Assembly (NCBI GenBank): GCA_025060195.1
Contig: JANXCQ010000002.1
Location: 121,969-185,968 of the forward strand
Direction: 5' to 3'
From: Gemmatales bacterium
GTDB taxonomy: Bacteria; Planctomycetota; Planctomycetia; Gemmatales; HRBIN36
Length of the DNA stretch: 64,000 nt
Made by a program: the position numbers and the translations under genes. Every line of letters starts with the position of its first letter. Positions within the stretch are counted from its first letter, which is position 1. The notes below the pieces were generated by a model that saw nothing but the letters and a program-made list of their open reading frames with translations, was not told the DNA's origin and searched no databases. Of this stretch, positions 1-8,581 are shown piece after piece.

Positions 1-784
1 CGTGCTCGTAGTCTTCGAGCACCAATACGCCTGCCCCTTCTCCTAAAACGAACCCATCGCGCTGTAAATCGAAGGGTCGGGAAACCTGTTGCGGCGGACG
101 TTGAGCGGGGCTGAGAGCCCCCAGGGCGTTATATGCCAATAGCAGTAACGGATCGATGCGACTATCGGCGCCGCCTGCTAACATAACGTCGGCGTACCCC
201 AGCGCGATGAGCCGAAACGCCTCGCCGATGGCCTGCGTGCCTGCGGCGCAGGCGGTGGTTACCGTGCTATTGGGGCCTTGGGCGTTGAACATGATCGAGA
301 TGTGGGCCGCGGCCATATTGGGCAGGTACTTCAGAATCCAGAGGGGAAAGAGGGCTGTCGAACCACAGCGTCCCAGGCGCGTAACGTCCAGGCGTCCCGC
401 TTCGTCGCAGGCCTTGACCAGCGTGGGGGAAATCTCGGGCAATTCGGTAGGCACGATGCCCGTGCCCATGCAGACCCCAAAGCGTTCCGGATTGAGGCGA
501 TTGAGGTCGAGTCCGGCATCCTGAATGGCCATCGCTGCGGCCGCAACGCCAAAGCGCATCGCCCGGCCCATAATTTTGAGCGATTTCCGATGCTCCGGGG
601 GCACCCAGGGAGTTACGTCGAAATCCCGCACCTCCGCCGCGATCTTCACCGGGTGCTGCGATGCGTCAAACGTGGTAATCGGGCCCACGCCACTCTGACC
701 TTCAACGCAGGCTTTCCAAAACGCTTCTTTGCCAATGCCATTGGGTGCGACTACTCCCAGACCGGTGACCACCACACGCCGCAT
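1..784 (-). CDS. fabF: Beta-ketoacyl-ACP synthase (KAS II/FabF-like), 3' part missing
   Basis: Condensing enzyme of type II fatty acid synthesis: it would join malonyl-ACP to a growing acyl-ACP in the cytoplasm. The start is the ATG at 784, giving MRRVVVTGLGVVAPNGIG, the classic thiolase-fold N-terminus. About 261 codons are visible before the window edge. The nucleophile motif TACAAGTQAIGEA places the active-site Cys near residue 179. Near the cut end the glycine-rich GFVLGEGAGVLVLED segment typical of FabF is present. The catalytic His residues lie in the missing C-terminal half. No acyl carrier protein gene is visible, because the neighbouring sequence downstream is outside the window. It could be a specialised KAS paralogue rather than the main FabF; planctomycetes often carry several. 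Family assignment is firm, paralogue identity is not. Confidence 0.85.
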   Translation of the reverse strand, partial: MRRVVVTGLGVVAPNGIGKEAFWKACVEGQSGVGPITTFDASQHPVKIAAEVRDFDVTPWVPPEHRKSLKIMGRAMRFGVAAAAMAIQDAGLDLNRLNPERFGVCMGTGIVPTELPEISPTLVKACDEAGRLDVTRLGRCGSTALFPLWILKYLPNMAAAHISIMFNAQGPNSTVTTACAAGTQAIGEAFRLIALGYADVMLAGGADSRIDPLLLLAYNALGALSPAQRPPQQVSRPFDLQRDGFVLGEGAGVLVLEDYEH

Positions 785-1452
785 AGCCTTCGCCTTGTTG
801 TTAGGCCCAAGGATGCCCAGTCACTAATTCCTTTCGACATGCCCGAAGGTCTGCGCTTCTCTTAGCTTTACCAAGTTCATTAGATTGACGAGTTATCGCC
901 GAGTTAATTCCGCAAATTCGGCAAATCTTAACTTGTCATCCGAGTCTAGCTTTATTGTAAGGTTATATACTAATTATCTATCCATCCGCGGTTTTGTTCG
1001 AAATAGCTAGAGAGCGAGAAGAAGAATGGCTCAGCTGAGCATATCGGCTGGGCTGGAGACGGGATCCCGCTGCGCCGACGAGACCTTGGCACCCGCTCAT
1101 CCACTCCCGCGGCGGCCATACGGGCATGCACCCACGAGAGGCTTAGGCGAACATGGCCTTCAGGTCGGTTGCTTTATTTGCCGATATTGTTGTCCGAAGC
1201 GGTCAAACGGAGCGTAGTTCCGACGAACCGGGGGCGTACAAGGCGAAGCGAGTAAGAAGTCCGATGGGAACTAAGGTGAGCAGGAAATGAATTTTGCAGA
1301 AAAAAGTTGGGCGGTGGGTTGCATAGAAAGCAGGGGTTTGCCAAAATAGCTATGAACCGAATTGCTCGCGCTCGGCATGGTGTTGGTACCATGGTTGCTG
1401 GTTTGGATAGCCGACGCCTTGGGTTGCTCTCCCAGTGGCGTAAGCGTCCGAC
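785..1452. other. Intergenic gap between divergent fabF and the helicase-like gene
   Basis: This stretch separates divergently transcribed genes, so it should hold promoters in both directions, but I cannot point to a convincing -35/-10 pair. The part from about 880 to 1010 is clearly AT-richer than its surroundings. A perfect 12-bp palindrome, GCTCAGCTGAGC, lies at 1029-1040 and could be an operator half-site pair. Several short open frames cross the region but none has a plausible ribosome binding site or a recognisable sequence. Confidence 0.4.
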
Positions 1453-4400
1453 ATGGTGCCGACAATCTCTGGCGACAACGGGGTTATGACGTCTATGAGA
1501 ATGCCTCGCGGTGGAGGCCTCCCCCTGGCCGAGAGACCGGGGGTGAGTGACAGCCCGTCCGTGCTCGAACTGGCCGCGTGTGAGTCCGCTGGGCAGGCAC
1601 CTGAATCCAAAGAAGTCCCTCAGCCCGTTCGCAGGGATCCGTCAGAAACCCTAGCCACGGTCGCGTTCTTGCCAAGCTGGGCTGCCTGGGCACAGTTCCC
1701 GCATTTTGCGCGGAACGACGAGCAACCGTCTCAACCCGAAAGGCTCGCGTCGCTAGTCCATTTGGCTAAATGTCTGCTCAGGAAGGACACAGGAGAGCTT
1801 GGATTCGACCATGTACTCCAGGAGGTGCCTACGCCAACCCCGGAAAAATGGCCCCAGGAAAGTCGGCTGGAGTGGTTTGATCCGCAGTTGACAAAACAGC
1901 AACGCGACTTAGTGGAGCGCGCCCTCCAATCCTCCCAAGGTTTCGTGATCCAAGGCCCGCCTGCCAGTGGCAAAACGCGGGTAGTTGTGGAGATAATTCG
2001 CCAATGCCTGAAGCGCAGCTGGCGTGTTGTGGTCAGCGCTCCGAATGACACCGCACTTCGGTATTTGGCCCGCAAGCTTGGGAAGCTAGATGAGTATTTG
2101 GCGGTGTATGTGCCGGAACCGACGGCTTCGGTCGCGGACGTGCCCGAGGACTGGCGCGACTGGCTGGCAGCGACGCGTGCCAAGGATCTGGCAGCCCGTC
2201 TGGAACGGGACGCAGAGGCCGCCCAATCTTTCTGGCAAAGCCGCTCCGCGCAGCTGCGCCAGGTCTTGGATTGGCTCGACGAGGCGGAGCATAGCGTTAC
2301 GCTCTACGCCCAGGAAGACAGCCGCCTGCACAGCCTGCATCGGGCCCAGGAACAGACGCATGCCAAGTTTCGACAATGGCTCGCCCATCCCGAGACGATC
2401 GACGACGCCGAATTACGCAACGCGTTGGAGACAGAAAAACGCAAGCACGAGTCGATTTTGGCCGATCTCCATGAGCGGTATGCTGCGGCGCAGCGCCTTG
2501 AACAACAGGCACACCAGCAATGGGACCTTTGGCAGCAGCGCTGTGCTGAGCAGGAGCGGATTGTAGCAGTCAAACGTGCCCGCGCTTTCTGGACTTGGCT
2601 TTGGTGGCGCCACCTGTTCCAGGCCCGCAGCGAGGCCAGGTGGGCCGAATTCCAAGCACGTCTGCGCGAAGCCGCCAATGAGCTGGAACACCGGCAAACG
2701 GAACGCCGTCAAATTGAAGAAAGCCTGCAGCGCGAACGACTGCGCCATGCCAGCACACGCGAACGTATCATCAAGGCGGCCTACGAAGCTCAGTGCGCAG
2801 ACCTGGAACAACAAATCCACGCCACTCAAGCCCGGGCAGCACAGGCTCTGGATCGCTGGCACACCCTTCGACAGAAGTTACACGAAGCTTGGCCCGCCCT
2901 CGACCTACCGCACCAGCCGACGATCGAAGCCGTGCGATTGAGGCGGGAACAGGCGCGGACGTTGATGGAAACCGCAAAGCAGCACCTTCAGGCCGTGGAA
3001 CATCTACGGCAACAATTGAATTCGCTCGTCGAAATCTGGTCGCAGCGCTTCGCGGATTGGGCGCAGCTGGTGCTGGTTCCTGCGCCTGCATTGCTTCGCG
3101 ACCCCTCTTTACGGAGAGCCGATTGGATGATTGTTTTGGACGCTCACGATTTGAAGGACTCAACTTGGGAACAACTGTGCGCAGCCGCAGAGCATTGGTT
3201 GCTCTGCGGCGAGCCCGAAGCAGTGCGTCCGGGCGGAGCGACGTCGCCCCGCGCCGCGCTGGCGGCGCCATGGGAGCATCGTGACGCCGCACCCTGGTGG
3301 ATGCCGTGTCGCTGGTGGCAAACTGGTGCGGGGATTGCCTGCCAGATGACGGCAGCCTTAGTGCACCAGCCCGTGCGTTCCTGGACGGAACCGCTGGCAG
3401 ACCATCCGGAGGTGCTCTTGCGCTTTTCCGAATTGGCCCAGGGATCACGCGTCCTGGCCGAGGTGTTCTTCCCCGCACCCCAGTACGACATTCGACAGGC
3501 CAAGGTTTTCCTGGCGCAACAGATGGAGGAATTACAATTATCGCCCGCGAGTTTGTCGGCGCGTTGGCATGAGGACGATGTCCGAGTGAGCGTGGAGTGG
3601 TCGGCTACTGCGGGAGTGCTCCCCGTCCATTACGGGCAAGGGATACAGGAAGAGTTGGCCGCTTGTGTGGCTAGCGACGGCCGCACTACCTGGCGCACGC
3701 TGCGCCTGCATTTCGAGAAAAGCCAGGGATGGACACTCGCGGCAGCGCAGCAATGGTTGCGCGAGCATAGCAATATCGCGGCCGACCCGCGGACGGCCTG
3801 GTTATGGTGCTGGCATGGCGGTGTGGCACCGCTCGGCGATTGGCCCAACTGGGTGCTGGGGTTGGAGGTTAGGGAGGAAGCTCTGTCGGGACTGCTACGG
3901 GTACCGCGTCCCGCGGCTGGATCAGGGCGTCCAGCGGAACGTTCGCGTCGCCGACCCGACACCGAGGAAGCCGTGGACCTGGCCTCCGAGCAACGCAAAC
4001 GCTTGCCCATTGCCTGGCAATGTCGGTTACCCGCGCGGGGGGTAGTCTATCCTCACGCGGCGCGCGAACTTATGCAGCGGCTGCGGGAACTCCTACCCAC
4101 CGTTAGCGAGCTGGCCAAAAGCTGGGCCGTGGTCGGCTGGTGGGACAAGCCTCAGCTCGAGCTGCTTCGCTGGCTCGCTCGCGATGAGCTTACTGATGCG
4201 GGGCAACTGCATTGGTGGAGTATTGAGGACTGTCGCCAACAACAAGTGGAAGGTCTTCTTGTTGCCCTCGATTCTCTCCAGCACTGGTCTCGACCTGTAC
4301 CAGTAGAGCACTGGCTGCGGCTTGGCGCCACAGCGCAGCGCTTCGTCCTCATGCTGGAACCCGACTACCAAAAACTTTACCGAAGCCTCAACGCGCGGCA

Positions 4401-4491
4401 GATGAACCCGTTGTGGCTCAGCGAATTATTAGGTCGGGTCAGTCGTTTACCAGTTTTGGCGTCGCATAACGTTCTCGTGGCGACCGCATAA
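1453..4491 (+). CDS. UPF1-like SF1 helicase/ATPase with long coiled-coil insertion
   Basis: Large P-loop protein (1012 aa), probably a cytoplasmic nucleic-acid-dependent ATPase. Residues about 155-175 read like UPF1/DNA2-type helicases: a Q-rich lead (KQQRDLVERAL), then Walker A GPPASGKT at residues 168-175. Motif Ia follows (VVVSAPNDTALRYLARKL). A roughly 300-residue, Q/E/R-rich coiled coil is inserted next. Around residues 555-600 a weakened motif II/III is seen (MIVLDAHD, then WLLCGEPE where UPF1 has DEAx and GDPxQ). The last 150 residues resemble the C-terminal RecA lobe (WAVVGWWDKPQLELL and an IEDCRQQQVEGLL where motif V is expected), but the usual VALTRAK arginine motif is not recognisable. 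Hence it is a degraded or highly divergent helicase. Start uncertain: an in-frame stop at 1441 limits it to 1453 or the ATG at 1486; neither has a clear ribosome site. First gene of the putative four-gene system to 8438. Confidence 0.65.
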   Translation: MVPTISGDNGVMTSMRMPRGGGLPLAERPGVSDSPSVLELAACESAGQAPESKEVPQPVRRDPSETLATVAFLPSWAAWAQFPHFARNDEQPSQPERLASLVHLAKCLLRKDTGELGFDHVLQEVPTPTPEKWPQESRLEWFDPQLTKQQRDLVERALQSSQGFVIQGPPASGKTRVVVEIIRQCLKRSWRVVVSAPNDTALRYLARKLGKLDEYLAVYVPEPTASVADVPEDWRDWLAATRAKDLAARLERDAEAAQSFWQSRSAQLRQVLDWLDEAEHSVTLYAQEDSRLHSLHRAQEQTHAKFRQWLAHPETIDDAELRNALETEKRKHESILADLHERYAAAQRLEQQAHQQWDLWQQRCAEQERIVAVKRARAFWTWLWWRHLFQARSEARWAEFQARLREAANELEHRQTERRQIEESLQRERLRHASTRERIIKAAYEAQCADLEQQIHATQARAAQALDRWHTLRQKLHEAWPALDLPHQPTIEAVRLRREQARTLMETAKQHLQAVEHLRQQLNSLVEIWSQRFADWAQLVLVPAPALLRDPSLRRADWMIVLDAHDLKDSTWEQLCAAAEHWLLCGEPEAVRPGGATSPRAALAAPWEHRDAAPWWMPCRWWQTGAGIACQMTAALVHQPVRSWTEPLADHPEVLLRFSELAQGSRVLAEVFFPAPQYDIRQAKVFLAQQMEELQLSPASLSARWHEDDVRVSVEWSATAGVLPVHYGQGIQEELAACVASDGRTTWRTLRLHFEKSQGWTLAAAQQWLREHSNIAADPRTAWLWCWHGGVAPLGDWPNWVLGLEVREEALSGLLRVPRPAAGSGRPAERSRRRPDTEEAVDLASEQRKRLPIAWQCRLPARGVVYPHAARELMQRLRELLPTVSELAKSWAVVGWWDKPQLELLRWLARDELTDAGQLHWWSIEDCRQQQVEGLLVALDSLQHWSRPVPVEHWLRLGATAQRFVLMLEPDYQKLYRSLNARQMNPLWLSELLGRVSRLPVLASHNVLVATA

Positions 4492-4691
4492 ACGCGCTTC
4501 CCCGTTATTGGTCGTTCCTTTACTTAGCAGAGTAGTTACAGTGTTATCAAAGGGATTGCTAACTAACCATCGGATTGGCGCATCATTCCGAGTTGTCCGC
4601 GTCGTAGTTATGTACAATACCATCAAAGGGGCCTGACTTGCGCCTGGTTAGGAACCCGACTACTTACCCGCGCACGGAGGGAATTCCACTC

Positions 4692-5558
4692 ATGGCGCGA
4701 CGCACGTCGAGCCTATCCGAACTGGCTTTACTCGTGTTAGCTGTGCTCTTGGTGGGCGCCATCTGTATGCCCCTATGGCACTGGAGCGGTACGGGCCACG
4801 AGCACGTTTTGTTTAATCCGCAACGCTTGGGACGCATGTTTCTCGGCTGGGAACAGGCAGGGGAGTATGTCTGTTTTTTCTGGGCCAGTTTCCTTCTCTT
4901 GCAGCGCTGGTGGCAAGTGCGGCGCCAGGAACGCGCGTTTGAAATCGACTGGTTACCCGGAAGTGTGCCCCAGCGCTTCGTTCCTGAAGACGCCCAAGAA
5001 CTCCAGAGCCGGATTGCTGACCTCAACGGTCCCCGCAGACAATACCTTTTGGGCAGGCTGTTGCACCTGGCCTTGGAAAAGTTTCAAAGCACGCGTGCAA
5101 CCCAGGAGGCCAGTATGGTGGTGCGCACCTGTGCCGAAATTGAAGGGGATCGTTGGGCTAATTCGCTGAGCACGGTGCACTATTTAGCCTGGGCCATTCC
5201 CGCCTTGGGATTTTTGGGTACGGTGCGCGGCATCAGCATGGCCTTGGCCGCGGCTCCCGCGCTGGGACAGGATTCGCAACAGGCGGCTAGCGCCTTACAG
5301 GATTTTCTTACTCACACCAGTGCCAGTCTGGCCGTGGCTTTCGATACCACCTTCGTGGCACTATTGCTGAGCCTGGTACTGCTTTACTGGCTGCACCGGG
5401 TGCAACGGCGGCAGGAAGACCTGGTGCTGGACTGTCAGGCCTATGTCCTGGATCACTTGATTGCCCGCTTCTGTGATACGCCACTGGTGGGAAGCAGCCT
5501 GGACAACGGCGAGTTGGTTGCTCGCGAACCCGGCAAGCAGCGAACCCCCAAGGGCTAA
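4692..5558 (+). CDS. MotA/TolQ/ExbB proton-channel family protein
   Basis: Inner-membrane protein of 288 aa resembling the pentameric half of proton-driven stator complexes (MotA, ExbB, TolQ, ZorA). The ATG at 4692 follows a good GGAGGG ribosome site, so it is preferred to earlier starts. Hydrophobic segments lie near residues 8-29 and 58-75. The conserved core comprises AIPALGFLGTVRGISMAL (about 169-186) and SLAVAFDTTFVALLLSLVLLYW (about 216-237), matching the G-x-LGTV-x-G and A-L-x-T-T family signatures in the two channel-forming helices. Between the second and third membrane segments sits a cytoplasmic loop of about 90 residues. Unlike ZorA it has no long helical tail. It lies 200 bp after the helicase-like gene and only 19 bp before the Hsp70-like gene. 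Its likely ExbD-like partner is encoded at 6825-8438. Confidence 0.85.
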   Translation: MARRTSSLSELALLVLAVLLVGAICMPLWHWSGTGHEHVLFNPQRLGRMFLGWEQAGEYVCFFWASFLLLQRWWQVRRQERAFEIDWLPGSVPQRFVPEDAQELQSRIADLNGPRRQYLLGRLLHLALEKFQSTRATQEASMVVRTCAEIEGDRWANSLSTVHYLAWAIPALGFLGTVRGISMALAAAPALGQDSQQAASALQDFLTHTSASLAVAFDTTFVALLLSLVLLYWLHRVQRRQEDLVLDCQAYVLDHLIARFCDTPLVGSSLDNGELVAREPGKQRTPKG

Positions 5559-5577
5559 GCCACGCGCTATTACGCTC

Positions 5578-6717
5578 ATGAACGCCAGCATGACCTGCCT
5601 GGGCCTGATGGAATGGACGAGCCGATGGCTGCGTCTGTGGCAGAAAAATGGTCAAGGGAACTGGCGGGCCGAGATTCTGCAAAACCAAGCTGAATTATTC
5701 CCCCTCACGGTTTGCTACGCGGCCCAAGATGCCGGCTGGCGCCGCCTACTCGGCCTAGGCTGGCTGATGGGGACTTCGCCCTGGCAAGTTGGATGGCCCG
5801 CCTGGAAGACTCTCGGGCGTAGGCCGGCCGGAGCGCTCAGCGACTTCCTACCCGATTGGCGTCCTGACAAACTTTGGCGTATCGGTTCCAGAAAGATCAC
5901 GTCGCAGCGCCTGCTACAACTGATCCTGGCCCCTCTTCACTCGACTCTGCGCCACTGTCCCCTTTGGGGCATGTTATTGCCCAGTTATTGGGACGAAGCC
6001 CAATTCGCCGATTTCACTCGCGAACTTCACCGCGCGGGCTTGATCTCTGGCGTGCCCGTGGCTCAGGATTTGGCCCTAGCGTGCGCCGCTTGGCAACAGC
6101 ACGGCCCTTGGAACCTGGCTCTGGTCGTAGACCTCGACGACCATGCCCTCGTGGTCACGCAAGCCAGTTGCCGCGAACCTGATGTGTTCGTGCAGCGCAG
6201 GCTCGTGGTTCCCGAATTAGGTCGCCGCATCTGGATTGCCCGACTGATCAACCTCTGCGCCGAACTGTCCATTCGCTTATGCCGACAAGACCCGCGTCTT
6301 TCCCGTCAAGCCTTCCAGCACCTGGCCTTCGAACTCACTACTGTCCTGCCTCGTCTCCACCAGGAACACTTTCATTTCCAACTGCACGTGTCCGATTTTC
6401 ATGCGGAATTTTCGCTCACGCCCGAATTGGTCAAGCAGGCATGTCTGCAATTAGCCCAAGCGTCGGCCAAGCTCATCAAAGACCTGCTGGCTCCTCACAC
6501 GGAGGTTTTCCTTTCGCGGCGTTTGGCAGACCTGCCGGACATGATTCGGGTCGTCTATCAAACCTTAGAACATCGTCGCCCTATTTACGTGGTGGACGAA
6601 ACGCCCTACTTGGAAGCGGCGGGCCAACTCGCCAGCAGCGCGGAAGCGTGCGCAGCCTCAGCCAGCTCACTGTGGCGCTATGCGCGCGTCTTGCCCGACT
6701 GGGTCAAAGCGACCTGA
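5578..6717 (+). CDS. Degenerate Hsp70/actin-fold ATPase-like protein
   Basis: Protein of 379 aa that I read as a diverged Hsp70 nucleotide-binding domain without a substrate-binding domain. The support is a run of matches in the right order. LLPSYWDEAQFADFTRELHR near residue 140 corresponds to Hsp70 TVPAYFNDAQRQATKDA. GVPVAQDLALACAAW corresponds to the INEPTAAALAYG segment. NLALVVDLDDHALVV near 181 corresponds to the VFDLGGGTFDVS phosphate-2 loop. Helical segments after that parallel the HLVxxF, RLRxxCERAKxxLS and ITRxxFE parts. The DLGTTNS phosphate-1 loop is not visible and the phosphate-2 glycines are lost, so ATP hydrolysis is doubtful. Start: ATG 5578; ATGs at 5590 and 5608 are alternatives. 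It is sandwiched between the ExbB-like and VWA genes, suggesting an adaptor or scaffold of that complex. Confidence 0.6.
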   Translation: MNASMTCLGLMEWTSRWLRLWQKNGQGNWRAEILQNQAELFPLTVCYAAQDAGWRRLLGLGWLMGTSPWQVGWPAWKTLGRRPAGALSDFLPDWRPDKLWRIGSRKITSQRLLQLILAPLHSTLRHCPLWGMLLPSYWDEAQFADFTRELHRAGLISGVPVAQDLALACAAWQQHGPWNLALVVDLDDHALVVTQASCREPDVFVQRRLVVPELGRRIWIARLINLCAELSIRLCRQDPRLSRQAFQHLAFELTTVLPRLHQEHFHFQLHVSDFHAEFSLTPELVKQACLQLAQASAKLIKDLLAPHTEVFLSRRLADLPDMIRVVYQTLEHRRPIYVVDETPYLEAAGQLASSAEACAASASSLWRYARVLPDWVKAT

Positions 6718-6824
6718 GTCGCCCCGGCTTAGCGCATGCCCAGACCGCTACGGCGCGCTTGCCGAAATGCAATCCAGGCCACTTGGTGCCTTCAACTGAC
6801 TGCATGCTCCCGGAGTGATCCGCT

Positions 6825-8438
6825 ATGCCCACACGCCGACGGCAAAGCCTCCCGCCTTTCTTCAATCTCTCGCTGTTGGACGTGGTGTGTAACGCCTTGG
6901 GGGCAATTATTTTCCTCATGTTTCTCAACTATTGGCAAGCGAACCACGTCTCCCACCGTTTGCAGGCCTCGTTGTTAGACTTGGCGACGAAAGAAGCCGC
7001 ACTCACCCAACGGGAAAATGCCCTACAAGAAACCCGCCAGCAACTTAGCCAATTGTTGGACAAACTCGAGTCGGCGCAGAAGCAACTGGCCACTACTGAG
7101 CAGCACCTCAAACAAACGGAACTGGCCCTGAGCGAAACGGAAAAGGCCCGCTTAGAGGCCTTGCAAACCGCCGAGGAGTTACGCCTTCAGCTGCGGAGCG
7201 AGCGGCAAGTGCGCCAGCACTATCAACAAGTCGCCCAAGCCTGGGAAAAACAGGCCCGCGATTTGGAAACCTTGCTCCGCGATGCCGTCGCCCAGTTGCG
7301 TCAACGCGTACACGAACGCGAGCACCTCGCTGCCCAACTGCATCAAACGCACCTGCAAATAGCGCAGCTCTCGGCCTCGCTGAAAATGGCCGAAATGGAT
7401 CGCCAAACTCTCCACCAGCGTCTTCGGAGCCTCCAGGCCCAGGCCGCCGAGTTTTTCCACGCTTTACAAGTACGCCAGACGCAAATCGAAGACCTGCAAA
7501 CACGCCTCAGCGCCTTGGAAAGGGAACGTCTGTCGGCGTTGTCCACCGCGGGTGAGTTACAGAAACAACTCACCGCAGTGACCACACGGGAGAAAACTCT
7601 TGCCGAAAAATTATCCCAACTGCTTGGCACGGTGGAGGCACTGAGCCGCCAACACGAGCAACTGGCCCAGGAACGCGACGACCTGCTCAAACGGCTAGCG
7701 CTGCAACGTACGGAAAATCAACGTTTATCCGAGCAATTGGTGTTGGCCCAACGGCAACTCGGCGAAGCCCAGCAGCAAGGCGAAAAGCTCCGTGCTCTGC
7801 TGCAACAGGCCCAAGCGCGGTTTGCAGGCGTGGACTTATCGGGCCGACGCGCTGTCTTCCTCGTGGACACCTCAGGCAGCATGGGCAAGCGAGACCCTTA
7901 TACAGACGATCCGAACAAGTGGCCCAAAGTGTGCGAAACCGTCCGCCACGTCCTCCTGAGTATGCCCCACCTGGAACAATTGCAGCTCATCACCTTTGCC
8001 AGTTCCGTCAGCTATCCCCTGGGCCGGCCCGGTCAATGGTGGTCTTTTGATCGCGACTATTCCCCGATGCAAGTGCTCCGGGCACTGCAAGCGCTGCGGC
8101 CGGAAGGCGGCACCAATCTGCATCTGGGATTTCAAGAGGCATTTCGCTTCCGCGACCTGGGGATGGACACAATTATTCTCTTTTCCGATGGCCTACCTAC
8201 GGAAAGTCCCGACCTGACCCCTGAGGAGCAGCGACTTGAAAACAAGGAGCGCGAGCAACGCTTGGCGCCACGTCTCTTGAAGCGTATTGCGGAATGGAAT
8301 GCGCCCCGCGGCAATCCACCCCGGCGGGTACGTATCCACGCGATCGGCTTCTACTACGATAGCCCGAATCTGGGCAACTTTTTGTGGGCGTTAGCGCGAC
8401 AGAACGATGGCAGTTTCGTCGGCATGAGCGAACCCTGA
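6825..8438 (+). CDS. ExbD/MotB-like stator partner with coiled coil and VWA domain
   Basis: Protein of 537 aa with one N-terminal membrane helix (about residues 15-36), a coiled coil of nearly 290 residues and a C-terminal von Willebrand A domain. The membrane segment contains Asp19 in LSLLDVVCNALG, the position where ExbD, TolR, MotB and ZorB carry their proton-relaying Asp. The VWA domain (about 343-537) has a full metal site: DTSGS with Asp348, a Thr in PEGGTNLH, and an Asp in LFSDGLPTE. By topology the coiled coil and VWA domain would be periplasmic, where MotB and ZorB carry a peptidoglycan-binding OmpA domain instead. Start ATG 6825 follows GGAG. It lies 107 bp after the Hsp70-like gene and closes the four-gene set. 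A batch of other planctomycete VWA proteins lacks the stator helix, so the fusion is notable. Confidence 0.8.
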   Translation: MPTRRRQSLPPFFNLSLLDVVCNALGAIIFLMFLNYWQANHVSHRLQASLLDLATKEAALTQRENALQETRQQLSQLLDKLESAQKQLATTEQHLKQTELALSETEKARLEALQTAEELRLQLRSERQVRQHYQQVAQAWEKQARDLETLLRDAVAQLRQRVHEREHLAAQLHQTHLQIAQLSASLKMAEMDRQTLHQRLRSLQAQAAEFFHALQVRQTQIEDLQTRLSALERERLSALSTAGELQKQLTAVTTREKTLAEKLSQLLGTVEALSRQHEQLAQERDDLLKRLALQRTENQRLSEQLVLAQRQLGEAQQQGEKLRALLQQAQARFAGVDLSGRRAVFLVDTSGSMGKRDPYTDDPNKWPKVCETVRHVLLSMPHLEQLQLITFASSVSYPLGRPGQWWSFDRDYSPMQVLRALQALRPEGGTNLHLGFQEAFRFRDLGMDTIILFSDGLPTESPDLTPEEQRLENKEREQRLAPRLLKRIAEWNAPRGNPPRRVRIHAIGFYYDSPNLGNFLWALARQNDGSFVGMSEP

Positions 8439-8512
8439 AGTTTGCTCATGACGAGCGTGGCTTTTGTAACGCGAGCAACTTCAAGGACGTACCTACGGTG
8501 GCCCAAGAAAAA

Positions 8513-8533
8513 CCCCGAGCGGTAAGCTCGGGG
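8513..8533 (-). terminator. Rho-independent terminator of the 8582-8881 gene
   Basis: Perfect 8-bp stem CCCCGAGC/GCTCGGGG with a 5-nt loop. On the minus strand the stem is followed directly by TTTTTCTT (8512-8505), the layout of an intrinsic terminator for the small secreted-protein gene just upstream. On the plus strand no T-run follows, so it is not obviously bidirectional for the VWA gene ending at 8438. Confidence 0.8.
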
Positions 8534-8581
8534 CCCATTCGCACGCGAACGCGCGCGAGCGATCCTGGAGGGTACTGCCCA

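Noticed and set aside
278..865. 195-codon plus-strand frame
   Set aside because: Antisense of the fabF gene; no ribosome site and no recognisable protein.
1453..8438. Classical Zorya operon
   Set aside because: No OmpA/peptidoglycan-binding ZorB, no ZorC or nuclease-helicase ZorD/E are recognised; only the stator-plus-helicase theme is shared.
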